Shown in pieces: positions 9,211 through 16,692 of a DNA stretch of 64,000 nucleotides. The notes beneath the pieces were generated by a model. It did no database searches, was not told the DNA's origin, and saw only the letters and a list, made by a program, of their open reading frames with translations. Within the stretch, counting starts at the first letter, position 1. Each line of letters begins with the position of its first letter. Position numbers and translations under genes: made by a program. The stretch spans positions 36,337 through 100,336 of the forward strand of contig NZ_JADCKB010000012.1 of the NCBI RefSeq assembly GCF_014982785.1, given 5' to 3'. The stretch is from Ructibacterium gallinarum (GTDB lineage: Bacteria; Bacillota; Clostridia; Monoglobales; Monoglobaceae).

Positions 9211-10269
9211 ATGGAGCAGAGGAAAACCATTATGGAAAAAATCACTGACCGGGTGATTTACGGAAACGACACCAGCTGGAACATGGATATAGAGCGGTTT
9301 GACTGGGGTCCGGGCGTGGGACTGTATGGGATATGGAAGGCCTGGCAGGCGACGGGAAAGGAAGAATATCTGCGGTTTTTGGAGGAATGGATCAACAGGC
9401 ATCTCAAGGAAGCGTATGTGCAAAAAACGGTCAATTCCACTGCGCCTTTGCTAACGGTTCTAACCATGTGGGAACAGAAAGGCAACGAAGCATGGCTGCG
9501 GGTGTGCGAGGAGATTGCCGCCTTTTTGTTGGAGAAGGCGCCCCGGACCAAAGACGGGGGACTGGAGCACACGGTGACGGAAGCCGGCGCAGGATTTTCT
9601 CAGCAGATGTGGGCGGATACCTTATTCATGGTCTGTGTCTTTATGGCCCGGCTGGGGCGGGTCACCGGCGATTTGCGCTATATTGCCTTCAGCCGCCGGC
9701 AGCTGGCAGATCACCTGCGTGTCCTCAGGGACGAGGAAACGGGATTGTATTTTCACGCCTGGGACTGTGCCGGGCAAAATCATATGAGCGGGGTCCGCTG
9801 GGGCCGTGCCAACGCCTGGATTTTGTACAGTACGGCGCTGATTCTATCTGCCATTGAGGGCACGGAGCAGGAATGGCGGCAGTTTGCCCAAAGTGCGGCG
9901 GCCATGCGGGCGGTTCAGCGGGAGAACGGGGCCTTTGGGACAATTTTGAACGACCCATCCTCCTATGATGAGATCTCCGCCACGGCTGGGATTGCGGCAG
10001 GCATGGCGCTGGGAAGAGCCTGCGGCGTGCTGGGCAGGGAGTATGATTTGTCCATAGAAAAGGCGCTGCAGGCCGTATCTGCGGCGGTGGGAGAAAATGG
10101 AGAGGTGGGCGGCGTATCTGGCGGCACGCCGGTCATGCCCAGTGCGGAAGAATACCGGACCATCCGCATCCAGCCCACCCTATACGGACAGGGGCTTGCG
10201 GCGGCGGCGCTGGCAGAGGCAGGCAGAGGAAAAACGGAGAACGCCCCCCAGAGCTCTGCGGTGCGGTAA
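9211..10269 (+). CDS. Glycoside hydrolase family 105-like unsaturated glycuronyl hydrolase
   Basis: 352 residues, no signal peptide, so intracellular. The fold is the alpha6/alpha6 barrel of GH105/GH88 enzymes (YteR/YesR type), which remove the 4,5-unsaturated uronic acid left at the non-reducing end by polysaccharide lyases. Visible signatures are QMWADTLFM with the likely catalytic Asp136, and GVRWGRANAWILYS about residues 190-203, matching the conserved tryptophan-rich substrate cleft. AGGAGGG overlapping the previous stop codon sets the ATG. It completes the logic of the locus: a surface lyase generates unsaturated oligosaccharides and this enzyme trims them in the cytoplasm. The unsaturated rhamnogalacturonyl substrate is the most common in the family, but glucuronyl substrates are possible. 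Confidence 0.8.
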   Translation: MEQRKTIMEKITDRVIYGNDTSWNMDIERFDWGPGVGLYGIWKAWQATGKEEYLRFLEEWINRHLKEAYVQKTVNSTAPLLTVLTMWEQKGNEAWLRVCEEIAAFLLEKAPRTKDGGLEHTVTEAGAGFSQQMWADTLFMVCVFMARLGRVTGDLRYIAFSRRQLADHLRVLRDEETGLYFHAWDCAGQNHMSGVRWGRANAWILYSTALILSAIEGTEQEWRQFAQSAAAMRAVQRENGAFGTILNDPSSYDEISATAGIAAGMALGRACGVLGREYDLSIEKALQAVSAAVGENGEVGGVSGGTPVMPSAEEYRTIRIQPTLYGQGLAAAALAEAGRGKTENAPQSSAVR

Positions 10270-10280
10270 CAAGGCATAAA

Positions 10281-10326
10281 AAAACACCTGCGGCAGCAAA
10301 AAGCTGCGTTTGGCAGGTGTTTTTTT
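10281..10326. terminator. Bidirectional terminator between convergent GH105 and GH2 genes
   Basis: An inverted repeat (AAAACACCTGC at 10281-10291 with GCAGGTGTTTT at 10313-10323) encloses a smaller GCAGC/GCTGC hairpin. A-rich on the left and a T run on the right give an intrinsic terminator in both directions. Confidence 0.85.
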
Positions 10327-10332
10327 GTTGGA

Positions 10333-12954
10333 TCAAAGCAGCAAACAGGCCGCCGCTTCGGGCTGGGCGTCCGCAAGGGGGCGGTAGGAGATGGTTCTTG
10401 TTTCGCCCGGCATCATGAAAAAATAGTTGTCTTCAAAAATGCCGCCTGTACAGCAGACCAGATGCAGATAGTGGTCTGAGACAAGGGTCAGATGGTTTGC
10501 ATCTTGGGCGGCAATGTCTACCGGAACGGCTTGGGAGAGCCGTAGATTTCCCTGCTTATAAAAAGCACGGTCAATGATCTCCCCGCCGCCAACTTCCCCG
10601 CCGGAGATACTGCCCCCGCCGGCAACGCCCATACCGTCAACACTCCCGCCGGCAGTTTCCCCGCCGGCAACTTCCCCGCCGGGAATACCGCCCCCGCCGG
10701 CAACTTCCCCGCCGGTAACGCCCATACTGGGAACCTCCCCGCCCTCCGCACTGCGGAGCTCGCTGATCAGCAGTCCGTGGGGGCCAAGGCCGGAGAGTGG
10801 AAAGGCAGTGACAATACAGCTGGTATTTGCGGCGGCCAGAACCGCCTGGGTGCTGACGGTGCAGAAGCTGTGGCGGCTGTAGTCCAGAACATGGACCGAC
10901 AGACGGACGGTGCGGGAAAGGGGGCTGTCATTGCAGAGATAGACGTTTAGCATATCCCCTTCCCTGTCAATGGAAGTCATAACGGGTTTGGCACAGCGCC
11001 GGAAGCTGTAATAGCCGGCTTTGGGGCGGGCGTAATAGTCAAGCAGTGCCCAGCCGGCCGCCGCCGGCCAGCAGTCGTTAAGCATCCAGTAGAGAATGCC
11101 GCCGCAAAAGCCCTGATTCCGCCGGGCGTTTTCCATAGACACCCGGATCCATTCATATTGCAGATATTTGAGTTTCATAAGCCGGTCACGGCCATTGCAA
11201 AACGGGCCGAAAATATTTTCGGCAAAGCCTTTGATATAGTCAAAAATCTCTTTGGACAAAGCGGGATTGGTCTTGGTGTGGAATCGCCAGATATCCTCGG
11301 TTTCCAAAATATCCGCCCATGTCATAAACTGCCGCAGAGAGGTCTCCTCGGCGGCGCCCAGGCAGGGTTCCTCGGCGATAAAGCGGGCGGTAAATTCTTT
11401 GAGATATTCTTTGTAGTCGTCTGTGACCAAGCACTGATTCAACATGGTACCCAAAAATTGGGTATTGTGGGTGGTGCCTGCGGTTTTGGAGGCATAGCGG
11501 TTACCGCCCCAGGGGCTGGATAAAAGGAAGCGGCGCTGGGGGTCGTATTGGCAGAGCACGGGTGCAATGGCCTTCAGGGCGACGGTGCGGCCGGGGAAAT
11601 TTTTACAAAGGTCAAAGCCGTTCACGGCGTTTTCGTTGTCGCCGGTCCACCACATCAGGCAGGGGTGGTTGCGCAGCCGGAGGGCGGCGGCCCTGGCCTC
11701 TTGCCGAAGGGCTTCCAAGAAGGCGGGGTCCTCTTCGGGGTATTCGCCGCAGGCCATCATAAAGTCTTGGGTCACCATAATCCCCAGCCGGTCACATTCG
11801 TCATAGAAGAAGTCCTGCTCAAAAATGCCGCCCCCCCAAACCCGCAGCATATTGATGCCGGCGGCTTTGGCCAGCTCCAGCAGGGCGGTGATTTTTTCGG
11901 GTGTTTCTGCTGAGGGAAAGGGCTCGCATGGGACCCAGTTTGCGCCCTTGCAGAAGACTGGGCGGCCATTGACCAAAAGCTGAAAGCCGGAGAAGCTTTG
12001 GTTTTTGTCATATTGGGGTCCGCCGGCGCACTGCTGAAGCTGCCGGCATTTTTGGGCAAAATCGCTGTCCGGGGCGTCCGGCGCCTGCAGGATCCGGGCG
12101 GTAACAATTCCAAATTTCTGCACGCAGGCCATTTGTCCGTCAATCCGGACCTGCAGTTCATAAAGGGGCTGTCTGCCCCAGCCGTTGGGCATCCAAAGGG
12201 CAGGGGAGAGAATATCAAGATAGATTTTGGCAGAGGGTTCTTCGCAATAGAAGCTTTGGCGGCAAACCTCCTGCCCCTTTGGTGACAGGACCAAAATGTC
12301 AACATGCCCGCCCAGAGCGGAGCGAAGAAAAGAAAGCTCTGCCACCTCCTGGGCGCTTTGGGCATCGGCGGCCTTGGTGTAAAGATACACCTGCGCAAGG
12401 GTCATAGAAGACGAAAACCGCAGATATACAGGCCGATAGATCCCCATGGTCACAAACCGTTCCACCCAGTCCCAGCCATAGGTGCACTGCATACGCCGGC
12501 ATTCCAGACGCTGGGTGGAGAAAGCGCCCTTTCTGTTCTTGGTAAGGGGCCTTTGCGCAGGCGGAAAAAAGATTACTTCCAAAAGATTTTCCCCTTTCTT
12601 CAGAATCCCCTCCGCCGAAAAGGTATAAGGGAGAAACATATCAAAGCAGCGGCCCAAAAGACGGTGGTTGAGATAAATCTCACAGAAGGTATCCAGCCCC
12701 TCAAAGACCAGTTCGGGGTTGGCGCCGAGGTCATCAACCACAAAGCGGCGGCTGTAGCGAAAGCTTTTTGACTCGACCCACTGGCAGGAAAGGGCGTTGT
12801 CCCGCCAGAAAAGGTCGGCGGGCAAAAGACCGTGCCGGATCAGGTCGGTATGGACACAGCCGGGTACGGTGCCGGGAAAGGAGATGGGGTTGCCCCGAGA
12901 GTCCTCGCCCTGACACTGCCAGCTGCCGTTCAGACTTATTTTTTGATACATCAT
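10333..12954 (-). CDS. Glycoside hydrolase family 2, beta-mannosidase-like, with glycine-rich insert
   Basis: 873 residues without a signal peptide. N-terminal sugar-binding domain begins ISLNGSWQCQG and PGTVPGCVHTDLI, typical of GH2 beta-mannosidases; the TIM barrel includes LRVWGGGIFEQDFFYDECD and the WTGDNENAVNG segment with the acid/base Glu of the NEN motif (about residue 440). The likely nucleophile Glu is in RFIAEEP about residue 525, where mannosidases usually have SEFG. It should remove terminal beta-mannose from imported oligosaccharides. The ATG at 12954 follows GGAGGAGG; a second ATG at 12951 is equally possible. Oddity: about residues 737-793 are an almost pure Gly/Glu/Val/Ala repeat (GGEVAGG units) interrupting a C-terminal Ig-like domain. 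It is transcribed toward the GH105 operon and shares its terminator. Confidence 0.85.
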   Translation of the reverse strand: MMYQKISLNGSWQCQGEDSRGNPISFPGTVPGCVHTDLIRHGLLPADLFWRDNALSCQWVESKSFRYSRRFVVDDLGANPELVFEGLDTFCEIYLNHRLLGRCFDMFLPYTFSAEGILKKGENLLEVIFFPPAQRPLTKNRKGAFSTQRLECRRMQCTYGWDWVERFVTMGIYRPVYLRFSSSMTLAQVYLYTKAADAQSAQEVAELSFLRSALGGHVDILVLSPKGQEVCRQSFYCEEPSAKIYLDILSPALWMPNGWGRQPLYELQVRIDGQMACVQKFGIVTARILQAPDAPDSDFAQKCRQLQQCAGGPQYDKNQSFSGFQLLVNGRPVFCKGANWVPCEPFPSAETPEKITALLELAKAAGINMLRVWGGGIFEQDFFYDECDRLGIMVTQDFMMACGEYPEEDPAFLEALRQEARAAALRLRNHPCLMWWTGDNENAVNGFDLCKNFPGRTVALKAIAPVLCQYDPQRRFLLSSPWGGNRYASKTAGTTHNTQFLGTMLNQCLVTDDYKEYLKEFTARFIAEEPCLGAAEETSLRQFMTWADILETEDIWRFHTKTNPALSKEIFDYIKGFAENIFGPFCNGRDRLMKLKYLQYEWIRVSMENARRNQGFCGGILYWMLNDCWPAAAGWALLDYYARPKAGYYSFRRCAKPVMTSIDREGDMLNVYLCNDSPLSRTVRLSVHVLDYSRHSFCTVSTQAVLAAANTSCIVTAFPLSGLGPHGLLISELRSAEGGEVPSMGVTGGEVAGGGGIPGGEVAGGETAGGSVDGMGVAGGGSISGGEVGGGEIIDRAFYKQGNLRLSQAVPVDIAAQDANHLTLVSDHYLHLVCCTGGIFEDNYFFMMPGETRTISYRPLADAQPEAAACLLL
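10577..10745. repeat. GC-rich degenerate tandem repeat coding the GGEVAGG insert
   Basis: Imperfect short repeats of CCGCCGGCAACTTCC type on the + strand, in frame with the GH2 gene on the - strand. A longer period is visible: two blocks containing a GMGV or SMGV element followed by GGGGIP or GGGSIS and GGEV. The frame is maintained throughout. Confidence 0.8.
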
Positions 12955-13098
12955 ACAAATCCTCCTCCTGTAACCAGGTTATCATACCACAAAAAGGGCA
13001 GGGGGAAAATGGGTAAAACTACGTTTTTATGGTAGATTCCTTGGGAAAAAAAGCGGCGGGGAAAAGGCGCCGGGGTATCCATATAAACAATTGTGTGA

Positions 13099-13127
13099 TT
13101 GAAAAAAAAGATAGATTTTGATATAAT
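13099..13127 (+). promoter_or_regulatory. Sigma-A-type promoter pointing into the transposase remnant
   Basis: TTGAAA at 13099-13104, a 17-bp spacer, and a perfect TATAAT at 13122-13127. The only thing downstream on this strand is the decayed transposase tail and then DNA antisense to the reverse transcriptase 3' end. It may be a relic, or it may drive an antisense transcript. Confidence 0.5.
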
Positions 13128-13191
13128 AAAAATAGAAAATAAGATTGTGTTTCATGCCCAGAAGTTGAATGCAACGAACATAGATGGTTAG

Positions 13192-13449
13192 TGTGAAATT
13201 AAGAGCCATTTTGCAATATATGAACAGTGGCCCAAGTCAAGCGAATGTACAAAAAGCTCTAGCCATGTAAAGATATCAGCAAAACATATATGGTCTGAGT
13301 GCTTAGAACTTGTTGAGGATTATCGTCACACTTCAAAGAATAAAGAATTGTATGAACAAAGGAAACAAATGAAAGAGCGAGTATTTGCCAAAGCCAAAGA
13401 AAAATACGCAATGGAATATATTTTTATCAAAAATTTTTCAGCTGTGTAA
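13192..13449 (+). pseudogene. C-terminal remnant of an IS1182-family transposase
   Basis: An open stretch of 85 codons follows a TAG at 13189 and has no start codon. The translation contains SECTKSSSHVKISAKHIWS and then EDYRHTSKNKELYEQRK with KERVFAKAKEKYAMEY. This matches the C-terminal end of IS1182-type DDE transposases, where the final catalytic Glu lies in the ERVFADAKE motif preceded by RHT and KELYxQRKE. The N-terminal and central parts with the two catalytic Asp residues are missing, and I see no terminal inverted repeats, so it is a dead fragment. It ends inside the 3' end of the oppositely oriented reverse transcriptase gene (22-bp overlap), which means an insertion and later decay took place right beside the retron. 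Confidence 0.65.
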
Positions 13450-14344
13450 TCAGCCACTGCCGGCCGTCCATGGCCCACGAGGCGTCTTGATGATAGTATA
13501 AAATAAAATCCACTCGACCCAGCAGGGAACGCAGATAGTGCTCTGGGGTATCTGCTATGTTTTGCCGGGACATATGGGCGGTTATGCCGTATTTTTGGCA
13601 ATAATAAATTTCCTGCTTCACCTGCCGCCGGTATGCGGAGGGAACAGAAACCTGCTGGTTGACCACAAGCCCAGTAACCGTTTGGCGTCTGCTTTGCGAA
13701 AGCAGGCGTGTTTTTTTGGGATTGAGATAAAAGCCTTCTTGGTAAAGGGCACCCTTTACAAATTCATATAAAGAAACGGGGTCAAAGCTGCCAGAAAAGG
13801 TTAAATCATCACAATACCGAGAATACCGGATGTGCCGCTGGCGGCACCACGCGCAAACTTTTTCGTCAAAATCCTTTAACACCAGGTTGGCAATCACAGG
13901 TGAAGTAGGAGCCCCTTGAGGAAGGCGGTCACGATAATAGCAGAGCATGGTCAGAAGAATTCGCAGAGAGGGACTGTAGATGATTTCCGGAAAAGCCTTG
14001 TCCTTGACTGTGCTGTAGAGAATGTGGTCAAAAAAATTTTGAATATCCATCTGATAAACCAGCTTCTGCCCCGCATGCAGGCGGGCGTGCTGCGCTATGC
14101 TGGTGCCAAAGCGGTATGCCGCCGCACAGGGAGAAACCGGCATATGGCATAAAAGATTACGATAAATCGAACGCTGAATGGATTTTAAAAGGGGATCCGG
14201 GACAGAAAGAAGGCGGGTTTTCCCACCGCAGGCAAAGGAGACTTGTTCATAATGCCGGTCAGTTTGGTAACTGACAGCATATAGGGTTTTGGGCGAAAAG
14301 CCCAAATCCTTTGCCAAAGTATCAATACTGCGGTATATGATCAT
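13427..14344 (-). CDS. Retron-type reverse transcriptase
   Basis: 305 residues from the ATG at 14344, chosen because AAAGGGG lies about 10 bases upstream; an open frame continues upstream but runs through the structured RNA. RT motifs in order: GGKTRLLSVPDPLLKSIQ (residues 40-57); the region-X element QHARLH (85-90), a variant of the retron NAxxH; motif A YQMDIQNFF with Asp100; LPQGAPTSP (141-149); the active site RYCDDLTFSG with Asp179/Asp180, Cys replacing the usual Ala; and QTVTGLVVN (221-229), the VTG motif that marks retron RTs. The length fits an RT-only retron protein with no fused effector. It should copy part of its upstream RNA into a branched RNA-DNA molecule (msDNA). Retrons typically act in anti-phage defence with a partner protein; none is recognisable here. 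Group II intron RT is unlikely because the maturase domains are absent. Confidence 0.85.
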   Translation of the reverse strand: MIIYRSIDTLAKDLGFSPKTLYAVSYQTDRHYEQVSFACGGKTRLLSVPDPLLKSIQRSIYRNLLCHMPVSPCAAAYRFGTSIAQHARLHAGQKLVYQMDIQNFFDHILYSTVKDKAFPEIIYSPSLRILLTMLCYYRDRLPQGAPTSPVIANLVLKDFDEKVCAWCRQRHIRYSRYCDDLTFSGSFDPVSLYEFVKGALYQEGFYLNPKKTRLLSQSRRQTVTGLVVNQQVSVPSAYRRQVKQEIYYCQKYGITAHMSRQNIADTPEHYLRSLLGRVDFILYYHQDASWAMDGRQWLITQLKNF

Positions 14345-14356
14345 ATGGTTTGGCCC

Positions 14357-14580
14357 CTTTCTGCGGCTGAAGCCGTACAAAATGTGCATAGAAAGAGGAA
14401 AGGGCGCATTTTTTTGTTGCAAACGCAGTTTGCGGGAATGCGGTTTTTCCGCTTTCTTGAGCGCAGCGAATCTGCGATAATAAAGAAAAAACCGGGCGCG
14501 ACTCGCGCCCGGTGTCATGATGACTTGACTACGGCTTCAGCCGTTCATGCCGGAGGCGTGAATCAACAGAAAGTGCTTTA
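14357..14580 (-). ncRNA. Putative retron msr-msd RNA
   Basis: Read on the - strand, immediately upstream of the reverse transcriptase. A perfect 14-nt inverted repeat is seen: a1 CGGCTGAAGCCGTA (14543 to 14530) and a2 TACGGCTTCAGCCG (14377 to 14364); a1 is followed by G, as expected for the branching guanosine. An extra 7-nt pair, CTTTCTG (14573-14567) with CAGAAAG (14363-14357), extends it. The msr part holds a 9-bp GC stem (14512-14504 with 14500-14492) and a 5-bp CGCAG/CTGCG stem (14476-14462). The msd part is an imperfect 20-bp stem (14456-14437 with 14410-14391, 16 of 20 paired) whose loop contains a 6-bp GCAAAC/GTTTGC hairpin. The order a1-msr-msd-a2-RT is that of known retrons. The two a arms can also each form a small local hairpin. 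Confidence 0.7.
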
Positions 14581-14584
14581 TGGT

Positions 14585-14613
14585 AGTATAGCATAGCCCA
14601 AGGAAAAAGGCAA
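14585..14613 (-). promoter_or_regulatory. Promoter of the retron RNA
   Basis: On the - strand: TTGCCT (14613-14608), 17-bp spacer, TATACT (14590-14585). The predicted start near 14578 lies just before the outer a1-side pairing segment, so the transcript would contain the whole msr-msd and then the RT. Confidence 0.7.
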
Positions 14614-14615
14614 GC

Positions 14616-14642
14616 GTTGTTTCACGTAATATCGGAAACAAC
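14616..14642 (-). terminator. Hairpin at the end of the dnaA-mnmE-dnaD-dnaI cluster
   Basis: GTTGTTTC and GAAACAAC (8 bp, 11-nt loop) directly after the dnaI stop codon, followed on the - strand by a T-rich stretch (GCTTGCCTTTTT) that overlaps the retron -35 box. Weak stem, so a modest terminator at best. Confidence 0.4.
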
Positions 14643-15626
14643 TTATCCATTTTGAAATTTCCGCATCCGGAGGTCCCGACCCACAAAGGGAATGACCGTA
14701 TAATTGCCCATCAGCCGGGAGGTAAGGCGTCTGCTGTAGATTTGTTCCAGCCCGGCAGGGGTCAGATTGGTAGATAAAATACAGCTTTTTTCCCGGATCA
14801 GCCGGGTATTGATCAGATCAAACAGTGCGGCGGCAGAATAGGCTGAAATAAATTCGGTGCCCAGGTCGTCCAAAATCAGCAGGTCTGCATCATAAATATA
14901 TTGGGCGGTATATTCTGCCCCTTCTTTTTCATCTCCGTCACAGCGGCCAAATTTTAACTTTTCCAGCAGATCAAACAGTTGGAAAGCAGTTTGATAATAT
15001 ACGGTTTTTCCGCGGCTTAAAACATGGTTTGCAATGCAGCTTGAAAGATAGGTTTTCCCCGTACCCGCGCTGCCGGTCAGCAGAAGGTTTGCGTGGGAGG
15101 TATCAAAGGTGTCCGCAAAACGCCGGGCAATGTCATAGGCCTTTTTAATACAGGGAAGCACCTCCCGTCCGCCGTCAGAGGGCTGGTCTGCAAAAAGATG
15201 AAAATCGGCATGATCAAAGGTCTGTTCCTTCATGTATTCTGTCAAATTGGCATTGGAGCTCACATACAGGCTAATCAGCTGTTTCAGGCAGGTACAGCGG
15301 CCGCCGCTTTCGTTGTATCCTGTGTCATGGCAGAGCGGGCAGGTATAAATATCATCCAGATAGGTTTCCGGCAGATGCAGCCGGCGCAGCAGCGCTGCCT
15401 TTTCCCCCTGCAATTTTTGTATGGCGGCTTGAATGGTTTCATAATTTTTTCCGTTTTCCAACACACAGCGGGCCAGTGCCGTACCGCATTGTGCCAGCCG
15501 GGCTTCCAGTTCAGAAAGCGTGGGGTCGGCTTTTAATACCTGGTTTCTGCGCCGTTCCTGTTCTTCCTGGTTTTGTGTGCGCCTCTGCGCCAGGGCGCGG
15601 CCGGCTAAGGTATACGCTGATTCCAT
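14643..15626 (-). CDS. dnaI: Helicase loader / primosomal ATPase, DnaC/DnaI family
   Basis: 327 residues. It loads the replicative helicase DnaB/DnaC onto DNA at the origin and restart sites. N-terminal coiled region, then a zinc-binding cluster CPLCHDTGYNESGGRCTC (residues 96-113) as in DnaI, and a C-terminal AAA+ ATPase with Walker A TGSAGTGKT (about 184-192), Walker B LLILDD (249-254) and an arginine-finger-containing C-terminus (SRRLTSRLMGNY). Usual length for the family is about 310. It starts 4 bases after the dnaD-like gene, so the two helicase-loading factors are translated together, and both lie in the dnaA cluster, which fits a role at oriC. Confidence 0.88.
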   Translation of the reverse strand: MESAYTLAGRALAQRRTQNQEEQERRRNQVLKADPTLSELEARLAQCGTALARCVLENGKNYETIQAAIQKLQGEKAALLRRLHLPETYLDDIYTCPLCHDTGYNESGGRCTCLKQLISLYVSSNANLTEYMKEQTFDHADFHLFADQPSDGGREVLPCIKKAYDIARRFADTFDTSHANLLLTGSAGTGKTYLSSCIANHVLSRGKTVYYQTAFQLFDLLEKLKFGRCDGDEKEGAEYTAQYIYDADLLILDDLGTEFISAYSAAALFDLINTRLIREKSCILSTNLTPAGLEQIYSRRLTSRLMGNYTVIPFVGRDLRMRKFQNG

Positions 15627-15630
15627 ATCT

Positions 15631-16623
15631 TTACACCTCGTTATCCAGCATCATATCCAAAAGCTGTTCCTCCAGCTTGTCATAATCCGTCTGGTTGCTA
15701 TCTTCATAATTGTTGAATTTACTCTTTTTCGGCAGGGAGCTTTGCTGGGCAGGATCCTTTTGCTGTTTCAGCACACCATTCCATTGTTTTGCCTGTTCCG
15801 GGGTGGTAATGCCTTCTGCGGCCCAGCTTTCCAGAATTTTGTTCATATAAGCCCAGCTGAGTTTTCCTGTATGAGCTACCGTGCGGTCATAGGCAAGGGG
15901 GATAAGATCCAGGGAAATCTGACTATCCTCTGTCCAAAGCTTAATGTATTTTTTCTCGGTAGGCGTTAGGGCTCGGTCATAAATGCCGAGAATACTCCGG
16001 ATTTTGTGCTCCGCGCTGTCAATGGCCTCCAGTTCCATAACATAGGATTCGGCCGCTTCAAAGGTGTCAATGCCACGGTCCGCCCAGTCAATGGCCACGG
16101 TTTCCAGATAGCGGCGGCTGGTTTTTCCGCGTTTTACCGCATAGGACAGCAGCATGGTGACCACCTCTACCGGCAATCCCAGCCAGTCAATGAAGGAGTA
16201 AAGCATTTCCATATCCGTGGTAGTCAGTACCCTGCCCAAAACCGTCTCTGCCTGATAAAACAGGCCGGATATCGCTTTATTTTGGGTTGCCGCCGCATCA
16301 ATTTCCGCCATGGTATAAGACGGACGGGTGACCTGACGCCGTTTTTTGGGTTTGGGAGCAGGCGGGGTTGCCGCCGCAGTTTCCTCCGGAAAACGGTAGC
16401 CGTTTTCGTCATAAATCAGTTCGTCCCGGCTGACCCAGAAGTCCAGAATAAAAATAACCCGGTCAGCGGTCATACCAAGGCCTTTGGCAATGGCGTCCGG
16501 TTTGGGAAAAACTCCGGTTTTGTGGGTTTGGTACTTCACATAAAGATAAACCTGTATGTATTCCGGCCTGGAGAACCGGATATATTTTTCTGCAAAATCA
16601 TAAGAAACAGGAAATTGTTCCAT
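15631..16623 (-). CDS. DnaD-domain primosome protein
   Basis: 330 residues. N-terminal winged-helix-like domain (residues 1-80, including YDFAEKYIRFSRPEYIQVYLY), a Pro/Lys linker (about 85-100), then two DnaD-type helical domains: one about 110-200 containing LSYAVKRGKTSRRYLETVAIDW and a second about 215-285 ending WAYMNKILESWAAEGI, the YxxxI..W signature used for DNA remodelling. An acidic tail follows. These proteins (DnaD/DnaB of Bacillus) bridge DnaA at the origin to the helicase loader. Adjacent to the loader gene with a 4-base gap, in line with joint action. Which of the DnaD or DnaB roles it fills cannot be decided from the sequence. Confidence 0.85.
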   Translation of the reverse strand: MEQFPVSYDFAEKYIRFSRPEYIQVYLYVKYQTHKTGVFPKPDAIAKGLGMTADRVIFILDFWVSRDELIYDENGYRFPEETAAATPPAPKPKKRRQVTRPSYTMAEIDAAATQNKAISGLFYQAETVLGRVLTTTDMEMLYSFIDWLGLPVEVVTMLLSYAVKRGKTSRRYLETVAIDWADRGIDTFEAAESYVMELEAIDSAEHKIRSILGIYDRALTPTEKKYIKLWTEDSQISLDLIPLAYDRTVAHTGKLSWAYMNKILESWAAEGITTPEQAKQWNGVLKQQKDPAQQSSLPKKSKFNNYEDSNQTDYDKLEEQLLDMMLDNEV

Positions 16624-16692
16624 ATTGCGGCAGCCTTCTTTCTGAAAATAAATAATGGGTTTTCGCCCTGATGGAAAGCGCCGTACAGGAAC

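Noticed and set aside
12955..13191. Additional gene between GH2 and the transposase fragment
   Set aside because: Frames are short and interrupted; only a promoter-like sequence is visible.
14345..14518. N-terminal extension of the reverse transcriptase by 58 codons
   Set aside because: The frame happens to be open through the msr-msd region, but the residues are Arg/Lys-rich and structureless, and AAAGGGG precedes the ATG at 14344.
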